Shown: one piece after another, positions 23,437-32,212 of the stretch
How positions within the stretch are numbered: position 1 is the stretch's first letter
Layout: each line of letters opens with the position of its first letter
From: Agromyces sp. Marseille-P2726
GTDB taxonomy: Bacteria; Actinomycetota; Actinomycetes; Actinomycetales; Microbacteriaceae
Reading direction: 5' to 3'
Length of the DNA stretch: 64,000 nt
NCBI RefSeq assembly: GCF_902809835.1
Contig: NZ_CADDWM010000014.1
Span: 1 to 64,000 of the forward strand
Position numbers and translations under genes: made by a program
Notes under the pieces: model-generated
What the model saw: only the letters and a program-made list of their open reading frames with translations
What the model was told of the DNA's origin: nothing
The model's database searches: none

Positions 23437-25080
23437 TCAGTCGCCGCGGCGCATGAAGCGTGCGACGAGCTCGCCGATCAGCACGGCCGTGGCCGCCGGG
23501 CCCCGCGACGGGGCATCCGGCAGCATCGACGTGTCGGCGATGCGCAGGCCCGTCGTGCCGTGCACCCGGCCGAATCCGTCGACGACGGCCGCGGCATCCG
23601 ATGCCGGCCCCATCGGCGCGCTGCCGCAGAGGTGGATCGCCGTGCCGAGGTGCGCGAGCATCCAGGCGTCGAGCGCCGAGTCGTCGTCCAGCGTGGCGTC
23701 GTCGAGCTCGGAGAGCCGGTCGAACAGACCGGCGAACGCACGAGCGCGCAACAGTGCGACGGCGGTGCGGATGCCCCGGCGCATCCGCTCCCGGTCGTGC
23801 GGCGTCGACAGGTACCGGTAGTCGATACGCGGTGGGGTCAGCGGGTCGGCCGACTCGAGCGTGATCGACCCGCGCGCCTCCTCGCGCTGGAGGCCGACGA
23901 GCAACGTCAGATCCCGGCCGTGTGCGACCTGCTGCCGAACTCGCCGAAGCGACGCGCCGCGCAGCGCGCGAGTGGTCGCGATCGGATGCCGCAGCGTCGA
24001 CTTCGCCCCTCCCGCGACGAGGCTGCCCGAGCCCGTGAGCAGGTGGCTCGTGGTCGTGACGCAGACCATGATCTCGAGGTCGTCGAAGTTCAGCGCGGTC
24101 GGGAAGGTCTCGGACGCCCCGGGATCGACCACGTCGGTCGACGACCGCCACCCCACGGACAGGTCGGGATGGTCGCTGAACGCGCGCCCCACGCCGGGCG
24201 CGTCGCGCACCACCGGGATCCCGAACGATGCCAACTGCCCGGCCGGCCCGATGCCCGAGGCGAGCAGGAGGTGCGGCGTGCCGATCCCGCCGGCGCAGAG
24301 CACGACGTCGTCGGCGTGGATGACGCGGGGCGTGCCTCCGCCGCTCCGGCCACCTGTGGGGCCCGCGTCGAGCACCTCGACGCCCAGGGCCCGTGTCCCG
24401 TCGCACAGCACCCGAAGCACGCGGCATCGGCCGATCACCTCGAGATTGGGTCGATCGCGCGCAGGATTCAGGTAGGCGATGCCGGTGTTCACGCGCACGC
24501 CGTCGACCACGTTCACCGGCACCGGTCCCACGCCCTCGGGGCCCGGCGCGTTCTTGTCCGGTTCCTCGGCGAATCCGAGCTCGAGGGCCGCGGCGGCGAA
24601 CGCCCGGGCAGCGGGGTTCGCCTGCGAGGCGCGTCGCACCGGCATCGGACCGGCGTCGCCGTGGAACGGCCCGGCACCGAGGTCGAGGTCGCGTTCGAGG
24701 TCGCGCATCACGGGAAGCACGCGCTCGTAGCTCCACTCGGGGCCCGCGGCATCCGCCCATCGTGCGTGGTCGTCGGGGCGAGCTCGCACGAAGTACCCGC
24801 CGTTGATGGTGGAGGAGCCGCCGATGATGCGACCGCGGGCGATCGTGTACGGAAGCTCGGGCGTCAGGTGCCCGAGGTACGACCAGTTGGCCGGATGCCC
24901 CGGCATCGCGCCCTGCACCGTCGACCCGTCGAGCAGCTCGGCCGGGAACTCGCCGGTCGTGCGCGGCACCGCTCCGGCCTCGAGCACGAGGACCCGGTGA
25001 TCGGGATCTTCGCTCAGGCGGGCGGCGAGCGCGGCGCCCGCCGAGCCGGCCCCCACGACGACCGTGGTGCGCCGGGTCAC
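23437..25080 (-). CDS. mftG: GMC-family flavin oxidoreductase of the mycofactocin locus
   Basis: A 547-residue FAD enzyme. The dinucleotide loop VVVGAGSAGAALAARLSED is at 7-25, the GMC signature near ARGRIIGGSSTINGGYFVRA at about 82-101, VLCAGGIGTPHLLLASGIGP in the middle, and the C-terminal His region IHLCGSAPMG followed by RIADTSMLPDAPSRGP. In known mycofactocin loci MftG reoxidises mycofactocinol and links it to respiration. GTG 25080 overlaps the mftR stop by four bases, so mftR and mftG form one operon divergent from mftABC. Being paired with the regulator rather than after mftF is a less usual position. Confidence 0.9.
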   Translation of the reverse strand: MTRRTTVVVGAGSAGAALAARLSEDPDHRVLVLEAGAVPRTTGEFPAELLDGSTVQGAMPGHPANWSYLGHLTPELPYTIARGRIIGGSSTINGGYFVRARPDDHARWADAAGPEWSYERVLPVMRDLERDLDLGAGPFHGDAGPMPVRRASQANPAARAFAAAALELGFAEEPDKNAPGPEGVGPVPVNVVDGVRVNTGIAYLNPARDRPNLEVIGRCRVLRVLCDGTRALGVEVLDAGPTGGRSGGGTPRVIHADDVVLCAGGIGTPHLLLASGIGPAGQLASFGIPVVRDAPGVGRAFSDHPDLSVGWRSSTDVVDPGASETFPTALNFDDLEIMVCVTTTSHLLTGSGSLVAGGAKSTLRHPIATTRALRGASLRRVRQQVAHGRDLTLLVGLQREEARGSITLESADPLTPPRIDYRYLSTPHDRERMRRGIRTAVALLRARAFAGLFDRLSELDDATLDDDSALDAWMLAHLGTAIHLCGSAPMGPASDAAAVVDGFGRVHGTTGLRIADTSMLPDAPSRGPAATAVLIGELVARFMRRGD

Positions 25081-25718
25081 ATCGAGGCGCTCCGATGCGC
25101 CTGCACGGTGCTGGTGTCGATCCGCTCGTCGATGAGCCGGAAGGCCTCGTCGAGGAGGTCGATGAGCGTGGACTCCTCGTCGGCGAGCCACTGCTCGTAG
25201 GCCGCCAAGCACACCCCGAGGCAGGTCCACGCCATGGTCTGCGGGATCAGGTCGTGCTCGGGCAGCTCCAGCCGTCGCGCGACGTGCTCCGCGACGACCT
25301 GACGCCACGATGCGTACCGGAGCGTCGAATGCGCGAGCAGCGTCGGCACGTGCAGGAGCAGGTCCATCCGCCGGCGGTGGTACGCCCACTCGGTCTCGGG
25401 GACGCGGTTGAACTCGACGATCGCCTCACGGAGCTGCTCCATGAGCGGCAGATCGTCGGACATGCTCGCCAGGTGTTGCCGCATGCGATCGAGCAGGACG
25501 TCGAAATGCCCCCACGGCAGGTCGCTCTTCGACGCGAAGTACCGGAAGAACGTGCGCCGGCCGATCCCGGCTTCGCGCGCGATGTCGTCGATCGTCGTCT
25601 GATCGAACCCGCGGTCCATGAAGAGCCGCAGCGCCGTGTGGCTGATCTCGGCGTGGGTCGTCGAGGGCGCGCGGCCCAGCCGACGATGCTCGGGCTCCGA
25701 TACAGCGGGCTCTTCCAT
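25077..25718 (-). CDS. mftR: TetR-family regulator of the mycofactocin locus
   Basis: A 213-residue TetR-type repressor. The N-terminal helix-turn-helix reads ISHTALRLFMDRGFDQTTID, then IGRRTFFRYFASKSDLPWG, the wording typical of MftR proteins. The C-terminal ligand domain has YHRRRMDLLLHVPTLLAHST. ATG 25718 is preferred because the preceding residues look non-coding; the start is uncertain, since GGAAAGG abuts it. It diverges from mftA over 141 bp holding two related palindromes, its likely operators. Homologues respond to acyl-CoA; the effector here is unknown. Confidence 0.9.
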   Translation of the reverse strand: MEEPAVSEPEHRRLGRAPSTTHAEISHTALRLFMDRGFDQTTIDDIAREAGIGRRTFFRYFASKSDLPWGHFDVLLDRMRQHLASMSDDLPLMEQLREAIVEFNRVPETEWAYHRRRMDLLLHVPTLLAHSTLRYASWRQVVAEHVARRLELPEHDLIPQTMAWTCLGVCLAAYEQWLADEESTLIDLLDEAFRLIDERIDTSTVQAHRSASM

Positions 25719-25749
25719 CCTTTCCACATCAGCAGCCAAGTCAACCCCC

Positions 25750-25778
25750 TTCACTTCGGCACTGAGTGTCATTAGTAT
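25750..25778 (+). promoter_or_regulatory. Predicted mftA promoter
   Basis: TTCACT (25750-25755) and TAGTAT (25773-25778) are separated by 17 bp, a good sigma-70-type spacing. Transcription would start near 25785, giving a leader of about 75 nt before mftA. Confidence 0.55.
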
Positions 25779-25793
25779 CGTCCCAACCACGAC

Positions 25794-25840
25794 GGTCGCC
25801 AAGGTCGGCGACCAACGGAAGATCGCCAATGGCGGCGATC
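25794..25840. promoter_or_regulatory. Twin 20-bp palindromes, candidate MftR operators
   Basis: Two near-identical palindromes lie 27 bp apart: GGTCGCC-N6-GGCGACC (25794-25813) and GATCGCC-N6-GGCGATC (25821-25840). Both have 7-bp arms and a 6-bp centre beginning AA. They are just downstream of the predicted mftA promoter and upstream of its start codon, so a bound TetR dimer at each would block elongation. As RNA they could also form two hairpins in the leader. Confidence 0.6.
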
Positions 25841-25859
25841 ACGACATGAGGAGCATCCC

Positions 25860-25970
25860 ATGAGTCGAACCGAACAGCTCGTTGCGCCGCAGGGCGAGGT
25901 CGAGGACGTGATCGAGACGGATTCCCTTGTCGAAGAGGTTTCGATCGACGGCATGTGCGGCGTGTACTGA
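25860..25970 (+). CDS. mftA: Mycofactocin precursor peptide
   Basis: A 36-residue ribosomal precursor ending IDGMCGVY, the invariant C-terminus of MftA. The last Val and Tyr become the redox-active core after MftC decarboxylates and crosslinks them and MftE releases the end. The N-terminal two thirds are acidic (EVEDVIETDSLVEEV) and serve as the leader recognised by MftB. GAGGAG lies eight bases before ATG 25860. The gene leads mftA-mftB-mftC and is divergent from mftR. It was identified by reading the short frame directly. Confidence 0.96.
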   Translation: MSRTEQLVAPQGEVEDVIETDSLVEEVSIDGMCGVY

Positions 25971-25980
25971 GCGCCGACCG

Positions 25981-26256
25981 ATGAGCACCATCGATCCCGA
26001 GAGCGCCTGGCAGCTGCATCCGCAGGTCTCGGTCAGGCCCGAGCCCTTCGGTGCGCTGCTCTATCACTTCGGCACGCGCAAGCTGTCCTTCCTGAAGGAC
26101 CGCACCCTGCTGACCGTGGTGGAGGGCCTCTCGGATGCCCCCAATGCCCGTGCCGCGTGCGACGCGGCCGGGGTTTCGCCCGAACACGTGCCGACGTACC
26201 TCCGGGCGCTCGGCACGCTCGTGGACTCGAGGATGCTCGTGGAGCGTGCGGCATGA
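25981..26256 (+). CDS. mftB: Mycofactocin peptide chaperone
   Basis: A 91-residue protein that binds the MftA leader and presents it to the radical SAM enzyme. The sequence PEPFGALLYHFGTRKLSFLK (about 20-39) is characteristic of MftB, and the fold is of the PqqD-like recognition type. ATG 25981 is ten bases after the mftA stop; an upstream in-frame start would overlap mftA and is rejected. The stop overlaps mftC (ATGA), so translation is coupled and stoichiometry with MftC is likely. Confidence 0.95.
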   Translation: MSTIDPESAWQLHPQVSVRPEPFGALLYHFGTRKLSFLKDRTLLTVVEGLSDAPNARAACDAAGVSPEHVPTYLRALGTLVDSRMLVERAA

Positions 26257-27557
26257 CCCTTCTGGATACTCCGGCCCGTGACATCCGACCGGTCACCGCC
26301 CCGCCGCCGAAGGCGATGCGCTTGGTCGACCACTTCGAGCTCGGCCTCGACGCGCCGATCTGCCTGACGTGGGAGCTGACGTACGCGTGCAACCTGTCGT
26401 GCGTGCACTGCCTGTCGAGCTCGGGTCGTCGCGACCCGCGCGAGCTGTCGACCGAGGAGTGCAAGGCGGTCATCGACGAGCTCGAGCGGATGCAGGTGTT
26501 CTACGTGAACATCGGCGGCGGTGAGCCGACCGTGCGCAGCGACTTCTGGGAGCTGCTCGACTATGCGACCGCGCATCACGTGGGCGTGAAGTTCTCGACG
26601 AACGGCATCAAGATCACCCCCGAAGTGGCCGCGAAGCTCGCCGCGAACGACTACGTCGACGTGCAGATCTCGCTCGACGGCGCGACGGCCGAGGTCAACG
26701 ACTTCGTGCGCGGGCCGCGGTCGTACGAGACGGCGCTGCGCGCGCTGCAGAACCTGTCGGATGCCGGGATGCGCAACTTCAAGATCTCGGTCGTGTGCAC
26801 TCGGCAGAACATCCCGCAGCTCGACGAGTTCAAGGCGATCGCCGACCGCTACGGGGCGCAGCTGCGGCTCACGCGCCTGCGGCCGTCGGGCCGGGGCGCC
26901 GACGTCTGGGACGAGTTGCATCCCACGCAGGCGCAGCAGCGCGAACTGTACGACTGGCTCGTCGCGCACGGTGAAGACGTGCTGACCGGCGACTCGTTCT
27001 TCCACCTGTCCGCGTACGGCCAGGCTCTTCCCGGGCTGAACCTGTGCGGAGCGGGCCGCGTCGTGTGCCTCATCGATCCGATCGGCGACGTGTACGCGTG
27101 CCCGTTCGCGATCCACGAGGAGTTCCTCGCCGGCAACGTGCGTGGCGAGGGCGGCTTCCGAGACGTGTGGCAGAACTCGGAGCTGTTCACCCGGTTGCGC
27201 GAGCCGCAGTCGGGCGGGGCGTGCACGTCGTGCCAGTTCTTCGACACCTGCAAGGGCGGATGCATGGCCGCGAAGTTCTTCACCGGCCTGCCGCTCGACG
27301 GGCCCGACCCCGAGTGCGTGCAGGGCTACGGCGAGGAGCTGTTGGCGGGCCGGAAGGACAAGATCGAGATCCCGAAGCACTCGGGCGACCACTCGCATCG
27401 CACCTCTCCGCCTCGGCCGCGAACGGGCATGGGTCCGGTCCGGGTGACGCTGTCGCGTCGTGAAGACCTGCAGGCGCCACCCGTGAGCGCGTGCGCCGAG
27501 GACCCGCTCGCCGGGTTCACTGCGGCCGCGGCATCCGACTTCGCAACGAAGGAATGA
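26253..27557 (+). CDS. mftC: Mycofactocin radical SAM maturase
   Basis: A 434-residue radical SAM/SPASM enzyme. It oxidatively decarboxylates the C-terminal Tyr of MftA and crosslinks it to Val. The radical SAM cluster is Cys46, Cys50 and Cys53 (YACNLSCVHC), with the GGGEPT loop near 90. SPASM cluster cysteines appear in LNLCGAGRVVCLIDP, DVYACPF and the CTSCQFFDTCKGGC block near 325-340. The last 50 residues, after KIEIPKHSGDHSH, are a low-complexity tail. ATG 26253 overlaps the mftB stop. Confidence 0.96.
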   Translation: MTLLDTPARDIRPVTAPPPKAMRLVDHFELGLDAPICLTWELTYACNLSCVHCLSSSGRRDPRELSTEECKAVIDELERMQVFYVNIGGGEPTVRSDFWELLDYATAHHVGVKFSTNGIKITPEVAAKLAANDYVDVQISLDGATAEVNDFVRGPRSYETALRALQNLSDAGMRNFKISVVCTRQNIPQLDEFKAIADRYGAQLRLTRLRPSGRGADVWDELHPTQAQQRELYDWLVAHGEDVLTGDSFFHLSAYGQALPGLNLCGAGRVVCLIDPIGDVYACPFAIHEEFLAGNVRGEGGFRDVWQNSELFTRLREPQSGGACTSCQFFDTCKGGCMAAKFFTGLPLDGPDPECVQGYGEELLAGRKDKIEIPKHSGDHSHRTSPPRPRTGMGPVRVTLSRREDLQAPPVSACAEDPLAGFTAAAASDFATKE

Positions 27558-27725
27558 AGAGACAACCCGGCGCCGACCGGCGCCACCAGGGAGGCATCCG
27601 CTTCGAACCCGTGTGAGACCCGACTCGCCGACACGACCGCGATGACGCGGACGGGGTAGACGTGTGCGCTCACACGGCTCGGCAGCGGCATGCCCTGAAA
27701 CAGGAGACACAGGAAGGAACACGTC

Positions 27726-28586
27726 ATGGGAATGCTCGACGGGAAGGTCGCGCTCATCACCGGGGGTTCGCGAGGGCAGGGTCGCGCGCACGCGGTGACC
27801 TGTGCCCGCGAGGGCGCCGACGTGATCATCATCGACACGCTGGACCAGATCGCGACCGTCCAGTACCCGATGGCGCAGCAGTCGGACTTCGATGAGACCG
27901 TGCGACAGGTCGAGGCGCATGACCGGCGCATCGTCACGCACGTCGGTGACGTCCGCAAGCAGGCCGACCTCGACGCTGCCGTGCAGAAGGGCATCGCGGA
28001 GCTCGGCAAGATCGACATCCTCATCGCGAACGCCGGCATCTTCTCACTGGCCCCGGCCCACGAGCTCACCGAGGAGCAGTGGGACGACACGATCGCGGTG
28101 AACCTCACCGGGGTCTGGAAGTCGGCGAAGGCCGTGCTCCCCCACATGATGGAGCAGGGCGGCGGCTCGATCGTCATCACGTCGTCGATCAACGGGCTCG
28201 AGCCGGGCGCGAACTACGTGCACTACTGCGCCGCCAAGTTCGGGGTCGTCGGGGTCATGAAGACGCTCGCGCTCGAGTACGCGCCCTACGGCATCCGCGT
28301 CAACAGTGTGCACCCCGGCGCGATCCTCACGCCGATGACCAGCTGGCAGGGCGCTTGGGACATGATGTCGGGCAAGCCGGCCGGCGAGGGCACCGAGGCC
28401 GACATGCTCGACGCCGGGTACCACTTCCACGCGCTCAAGGGCAACGGCTTCTTGAACCCGCAGGTGATCGCCGACAGTGCGCTGTACCTCAACTCCGACC
28501 TGGCGGCGTCCGTCACGGGCGTCACGCTGCCGGTCGATGCCGGACACCTGCTCATGCCCGGCGTCAACCACAACCCGGTCAGGTAG
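27726..28586 (+). CDS. Mycofactocin-type SDR oxidoreductase 1
   Basis: A 286-residue short-chain dehydrogenase, first of six in tandem. It has the cofactor loop [12 protein letters not shown] (12-23), ANAGIF at 101-106, Ser near 153-154 and the catalytic pair Tyr167/Lys171 (YCAAK). Like its neighbours it has an extra segment after the second strand ([20 protein letters not shown]) typical of mycofactocin-dependent SDRs, which hold NAD(P) tightly and pass electrons to mycofactocin. It is the most diverged of the six and ends [11 protein letters not shown] 27726 follows AGGAACACGTC. The substrate is unknown; an alcohol is likely. Confidence 0.88.
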   Translation: MGMLDGKVALITGGSRGQGRAHAVTCAREGADVIIIDTLDQIATVQYPMAQQSDFDETVRQVEAHDRRIVTHVGDVRKQADLDAAVQKGIAELGKIDILIANAGIFSLAPAHELTEEQWDDTIAVNLTGVWKSAKAVLPHMMEQGGGSIVITSSINGLEPGANYVHYCAAKFGVVGVMKTLALEYAPYGIRVNSVHPGAILTPMTSWQGAWDMMSGKPAGEGTEADMLDAGYHFHALKGNGFLNPQVIADSALYLNSDLAASVTGVTLPVDAGHLLMPGVNHNPVR

Positions 28587-28589
28587 CCG

Positions 28590-28650
28590 GTTCCAAGTCC
28601 CCCGCAGTTCCAAGTCCCCGCAGTTCCAATCCCCCGCTTATTCCAGATTC
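28590..28650. repeat. Short tandem repeat between SDR1 and SDR2 genes
   Basis: Three to four imperfect copies of GTTCCAAGTCCCCCGCA (16-18 bp) fill most of this 94-bp gap, at 28590, 28607 and 28623, with a weak fourth at 28641. No hairpin is obvious. Confidence 0.75.
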
Positions 28651-28680
28651 CCTCACAGAGATCGGCAGAAAGGACACGCC

Positions 28681-29499
28681 ATGGCAGGTCAGCTCGAAGG
28701 CAAGGTCGCATTCATCACCGGCGCCGCACGAGGACAGGGCAGGTCGCACGCGATCCGCCTCGCACAGGAAGGTGCCGACATCATCGCCGTCGACATCTGC
28801 AAGCAGATCGACACCGTCGGATACCAGATGTCGACTCCCGAGGATCTCGCCGAGACCGTGAGCCAGGTCGAGGCCCTCGACCGACGCATCCACGCGGTCG
28901 AGGCCGACGTGCGCGATCGTGCCGCCCTCCAGGCGGCGTTCGATGCGGGCGTCGCCGAGCTCGGCCCGGTCGACATCGTGCTCGCGAACGCCGGTATCGC
29001 GCCGCTGTCGCTGAACCCCGTTCCCGAGGAGTGGCAGGACGTGCTCGACGTCAACCTCACGGGCGTCTACAACACGGTGGAGGTCGCCAAGCCGTCGATG
29101 ATCGAGGGTGGCCGAGGCGGCGCCATCGTCATCACGAGCTCGACCGCCGGCCTGAACGGGATCGGCGGCAACACGCCCGGCGGCCTCGGATACACCGCCG
29201 CCAAGCACGGCGTGGTCGGGCTGATGCGCAGCTACGCCAACCAGCTGGCCGAGCACTCGATTCGCGTCAACACGGTGCACCCGACCGGTGTCGACACGCC
29301 GATGGTGGTCAACGACGTGATGCAGGAGTTCCTGGAGGCCGACCCGCAGATGGGCCAGGCGATGGCCAATGCCCTGCCCGTGCCGATGATCGACGCCGTC
29401 GACATCTCGAACGCGATCCTCTACCTCGTCTCGGACGCCGGGCGGTACGTCACCGGTGTGACCCTGCCCGTCGACGCGGGCTTCACGAACAAGAAGTAG
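28681..29499 (+). CDS. Mycofactocin-type SDR oxidoreductase 2
   Basis: A 272-residue SDR. It has [12 protein letters not shown] (13-24), ANAGIA at 102-107, Ser153/154 and Tyr171/Lys175 (YTAAK). The insert [20 protein letters not shown] follows the second strand and marks the mycofactocin-coupled subgroup. The C-terminus is [17 protein letters not shown] 28681 follows AAAGGACACGCC. It lies 94 bp after SDR1 and 13 bp before SDR3, so it is part of one transcription unit. The alcohol substrate is not predictable from sequence. Confidence 0.9.
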   Translation: MAGQLEGKVAFITGAARGQGRSHAIRLAQEGADIIAVDICKQIDTVGYQMSTPEDLAETVSQVEALDRRIHAVEADVRDRAALQAAFDAGVAELGPVDIVLANAGIAPLSLNPVPEEWQDVLDVNLTGVYNTVEVAKPSMIEGGRGGAIVITSSTAGLNGIGGNTPGGLGYTAAKHGVVGLMRSYANQLAEHSIRVNTVHPTGVDTPMVVNDVMQEFLEADPQMGQAMANALPVPMIDAVDISNAILYLVSDAGRYVTGVTLPVDAGFTNKK

Positions 29500-29512
29500 G
29501 AGAGGACGAGAC

Positions 29513-30328
29513 ATGGCTGGACGGGTCGAAGGCAAGGTCGCCTTCATCACGGGCGCGGCACGAGGGCAAGGTCGGTCGCACGCACTCCGGCTCGCCGAGG
29601 AGGGCGCAGACATCATCGCGGTCGACCTCTGCGACGACATCCCGAACGTGGCGTACTCCTCGGCGACCGAGGAGGACCTCGCCGAGACGGTTCGACAGGT
29701 CGAGGCGCTCGACCGCCGGATCATCGCGCGCAAAGCCGACGTGCGCGATCGCGATGCGATGAAGGCGGTCATCGACGAGGGCGTCGCGGAACTCGGAAAG
29801 CTCGACATCGTCGTCGCGAACGCGGGCATCTGCGTGATCGCCGGCTGGGATGAGACGAGCGTCGAGGTGTGGGACCAGACCATCTCGACGAACCTCACCG
29901 GCGTGTGGAACACCGTGCAACTGACGGCACCGCACCTGATCGCGGCCGGGGGAGGATCGATGATCCTCACGAGCTCGGCGGCGGGCCTCAAGGGGCTGCC
30001 GTTCCTCACGGCGTACGTCGCGGCCAAGCACGGCGTCGTCGGCCTCATGCGCGCCTTCGCGACCGAGCTGGCCGAGCACAGCATCCGGGTGAACACGCTC
30101 CACCCGACCGGGGTGAACACCCCCATGGCCGATCCCAGGACCATGGAGAAGTTCGGCCCGCTCCTCGAGGCGCACCCGAAGCTCGGCCCGATGATGACCA
30201 ACCTGCTCCCCGTCGAGAGCACCGAGCCGCGCGATCAGTCGAACGCGGTGCTGTTCCTCGCCTCCGACGAGGCGCGCTACGTCACGAGCATGGAGTTCAC
30301 CGTCGACGCCGGCAACACGCAGTACTGA
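29513..30328 (+). CDS. Mycofactocin-type SDR oxidoreductase 3
   Basis: A 271-residue SDR. It has [12 protein letters not shown] (13-24), ANAGIC at 102-107, Ser154/155 and Tyr168/Lys172 (YVAAK). The subgroup insert [20 protein letters not shown] is present. Compared with SDR2, the substrate-loop region is different (VNTPMADPRTMEKFGPLLEA), suggesting another substrate. It has the strong ribosome site AGGAGAGGACGAG before ATG 29513, and ends VDAGNTQY. It was probably produced by tandem duplication with the adjacent SDR genes. Confidence 0.9.
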   Translation: MAGRVEGKVAFITGAARGQGRSHALRLAEEGADIIAVDLCDDIPNVAYSSATEEDLAETVRQVEALDRRIIARKADVRDRDAMKAVIDEGVAELGKLDIVVANAGICVIAGWDETSVEVWDQTISTNLTGVWNTVQLTAPHLIAAGGGSMILTSSAAGLKGLPFLTAYVAAKHGVVGLMRAFATELAEHSIRVNTLHPTGVNTPMADPRTMEKFGPLLEAHPKLGPMMTNLLPVESTEPRDQSNAVLFLASDEARYVTSMEFTVDAGNTQY

Positions 30329-30403
30329 GCACAGCCGGATGCCGCGGCCCGCGACATCCGGAACCCCACCTCATCGAATCGATCAGTGAGAAGGAATGAA
30401 GCA

Positions 30404-31228
30404 ATGGCTGGACGAGTAGAGGGAAAGGTCGCGTTCATCACCGGCGCGGCGCGCGGCCAGGGGCGTGCACATGCCCTGCGGCTCGCAGAAGAGGGTGCCG
30501 ACATCATCGCGATCGACATCGAGGAGCAGGTCGAAGAGGTGCCGTACCCGACGGCGAAGGCCGAGGACCTGCAGGAGACGGTCCGCCAGGTCGAGGCGCT
30601 CGACCGACGCATCGTCGCCGAGACGGCCGACGTGCGCGATCTCGGCACGCTGAAATCGGTGCTCGAGAAGGGCGTCGCAGAACTCGGGCGCCTCGACATC
30701 GTGGCGGCGAACGCCGGAGTGGACATCGTCGGGCCGTGGCACTCGATGACCCCCGAGATCGTGCGGACGACGATCGACATCAACCTGATCGGCGTCTGGA
30801 ACACGGTCATGGCGTCGTTGCCGCACATCCTCGATGGCGGGCGAGGAGGATCGATCATCCTCACGAGCTCGGCGAACGGGCTGAAGGCGGGGCCGTTCAA
30901 CATGGCCTACAACATGTCGAAGTACGGCGTCACCGGCATGGCGAAGTCGTTCGCGATGGAGCTCGCCAAGGACAACATCCGGGTGAACAGCGTGCACCCC
31001 GGCGGCGTCGACACCCCGATGGTCGAGGGGATCATGGGTGTCCCAGACAGCGGATTCGCCAAGGGCTCGGAGGAGAATCCGAACCTCACCGGCATGTTCA
31101 CGCAGTGGATCCCCGGCATGATGCCGCCCCGCGAGATCTCGAACGCGATCCTCTTCCTCGCATCCGACGAGTCAACGTGGATCACCGGGCACGCGCTGGC
31201 GGTCGACGGCGGTCTGTCCCAGTACTGA
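30404..31228 (+). CDS. Mycofactocin-type SDR oxidoreductase 4
   Basis: A 274-residue SDR. It has [12 protein letters not shown] (13-24), ANAGVD at 102-107, Ser155/156 and Tyr169/Lys173 (YNMSK). The insert [20 protein letters not shown] is present. The substrate loop (VEGIMGVPDSGFAKGSEEN) is unlike the others, and it ends VDGGLSQY. ATG 30404 is preferred over the in-frame GTG at 30386 because AAGGAATGAAGC sits at the right distance and the family starts MAGRVEGKVAF. The first 11 residues equal those of SDR3, supporting recent duplication. Confidence 0.9.
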   Translation: MAGRVEGKVAFITGAARGQGRAHALRLAEEGADIIAIDIEEQVEEVPYPTAKAEDLQETVRQVEALDRRIVAETADVRDLGTLKSVLEKGVAELGRLDIVAANAGVDIVGPWHSMTPEIVRTTIDINLIGVWNTVMASLPHILDGGRGGSIILTSSANGLKAGPFNMAYNMSKYGVTGMAKSFAMELAKDNIRVNSVHPGGVDTPMVEGIMGVPDSGFAKGSEENPNLTGMFTQWIPGMMPPREISNAILFLASDESTWITGHALAVDGGLSQY

Positions 31229-31297
31229 GCGGATGCCGCGGCCGCGCCATCCGGCTGCGGTGCGGCCGCGGCATCCCATACGGAAGGAGTCATCATC

Positions 31298-32137
31298 ATG
31301 GGCCGAGTCGAAGGCAAGGTCGCGTTCATCACGGGCGCGGCACGGGGCCAGGGCCGCTCGCACGCGTTGCGGCTCGCGCAGGAGGGTGCCGACATCATCG
31401 CGATCGACATCGCGGAGTCGTTGCCCGGCATGGATCGCTACTACGAGGGCGCGACCGAGGAGGACCTCGCCGAGACGGTGAAGCAGGTCGAGGCGCTCGA
31501 CCGGCGCATCGTCGCGCGCAAAGCCGACGTCCGCGATTACGACGGGCTGAAGGCCGCGCTCGACGAGGGTGTGGCCGAACTCGGTCACGTCGACATCGTG
31601 TCGGCGAACGCCGGCATCTTCGTATTCGGCGACCAGACCCACCTGGTCTCGGATGAGGAGTGGCAGCTCGTCACCGACATCAACCAGACGGGCGTCTGGC
31701 ACACCGCGAAGGCCGTGATCCCGCACATGATCGAGCAGGGCACGGGCGGGTCGATCATCATCACCAGCTCGACCGCTGGACTCAAGGGCACGCCGAACGT
31801 CGCGGCGTACACCGCGAGCAAGCACGCCGTCGTGGGCATCATGCGCACGCTGGCACTCGAGCTGGCGCCGCACCGGATCAGGGTGAACACCGTGCACCCC
31901 ACGGGCGTGGCGACGGACATGATCCTCAACGAGGCCACGTTCAAGCTCTTCATGCCCGACGCCGAGCACCCGACCCAGGAAGAGGCAGCGCCGATCTTCG
32001 AGTCGACGAACGCGCTGCCGGTTCCGTGGGTCGAGCCCATCGACATCTCGAACGCCGTGCTGTTCCTCGCCTCGGACGAGGCCCGGTACATCACGGGCAA
32101 CGAGCTGAAGGTCGACGCGGGCTACACGATCAAGTAG
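31298..32137 (+). CDS. Mycofactocin-type SDR oxidoreductase 5
   Basis: A 279-residue SDR. It has [12 protein letters not shown] (12-23), ANAGIF at 103-108, Ser157/158 and Tyr171/Lys175 (YTASK). The insert [20 protein letters not shown] is present. The substrate loop ILNEATFKLFMPDAEHPTQE resembles that of SDR6, so these two may be the closest paralogues or share substrate type. ATG 31298 follows AAGGAGTCATC. It ends VDAGYTIK. Confidence 0.9.
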   Translation: MGRVEGKVAFITGAARGQGRSHALRLAQEGADIIAIDIAESLPGMDRYYEGATEEDLAETVKQVEALDRRIVARKADVRDYDGLKAALDEGVAELGHVDIVSANAGIFVFGDQTHLVSDEEWQLVTDINQTGVWHTAKAVIPHMIEQGTGGSIIITSSTAGLKGTPNVAAYTASKHAVVGIMRTLALELAPHRIRVNTVHPTGVATDMILNEATFKLFMPDAEHPTQEEAAPIFESTNALPVPWVEPIDISNAVLFLASDEARYITGNELKVDAGYTIK

Positions 32138-32212
32138 CCGCGTACCCGGAAACCGTACGACAGCGAAGTCGTGCAACCCAGAAGAAATCGATGCATCGAA
32201 AGGAAAGAATCA

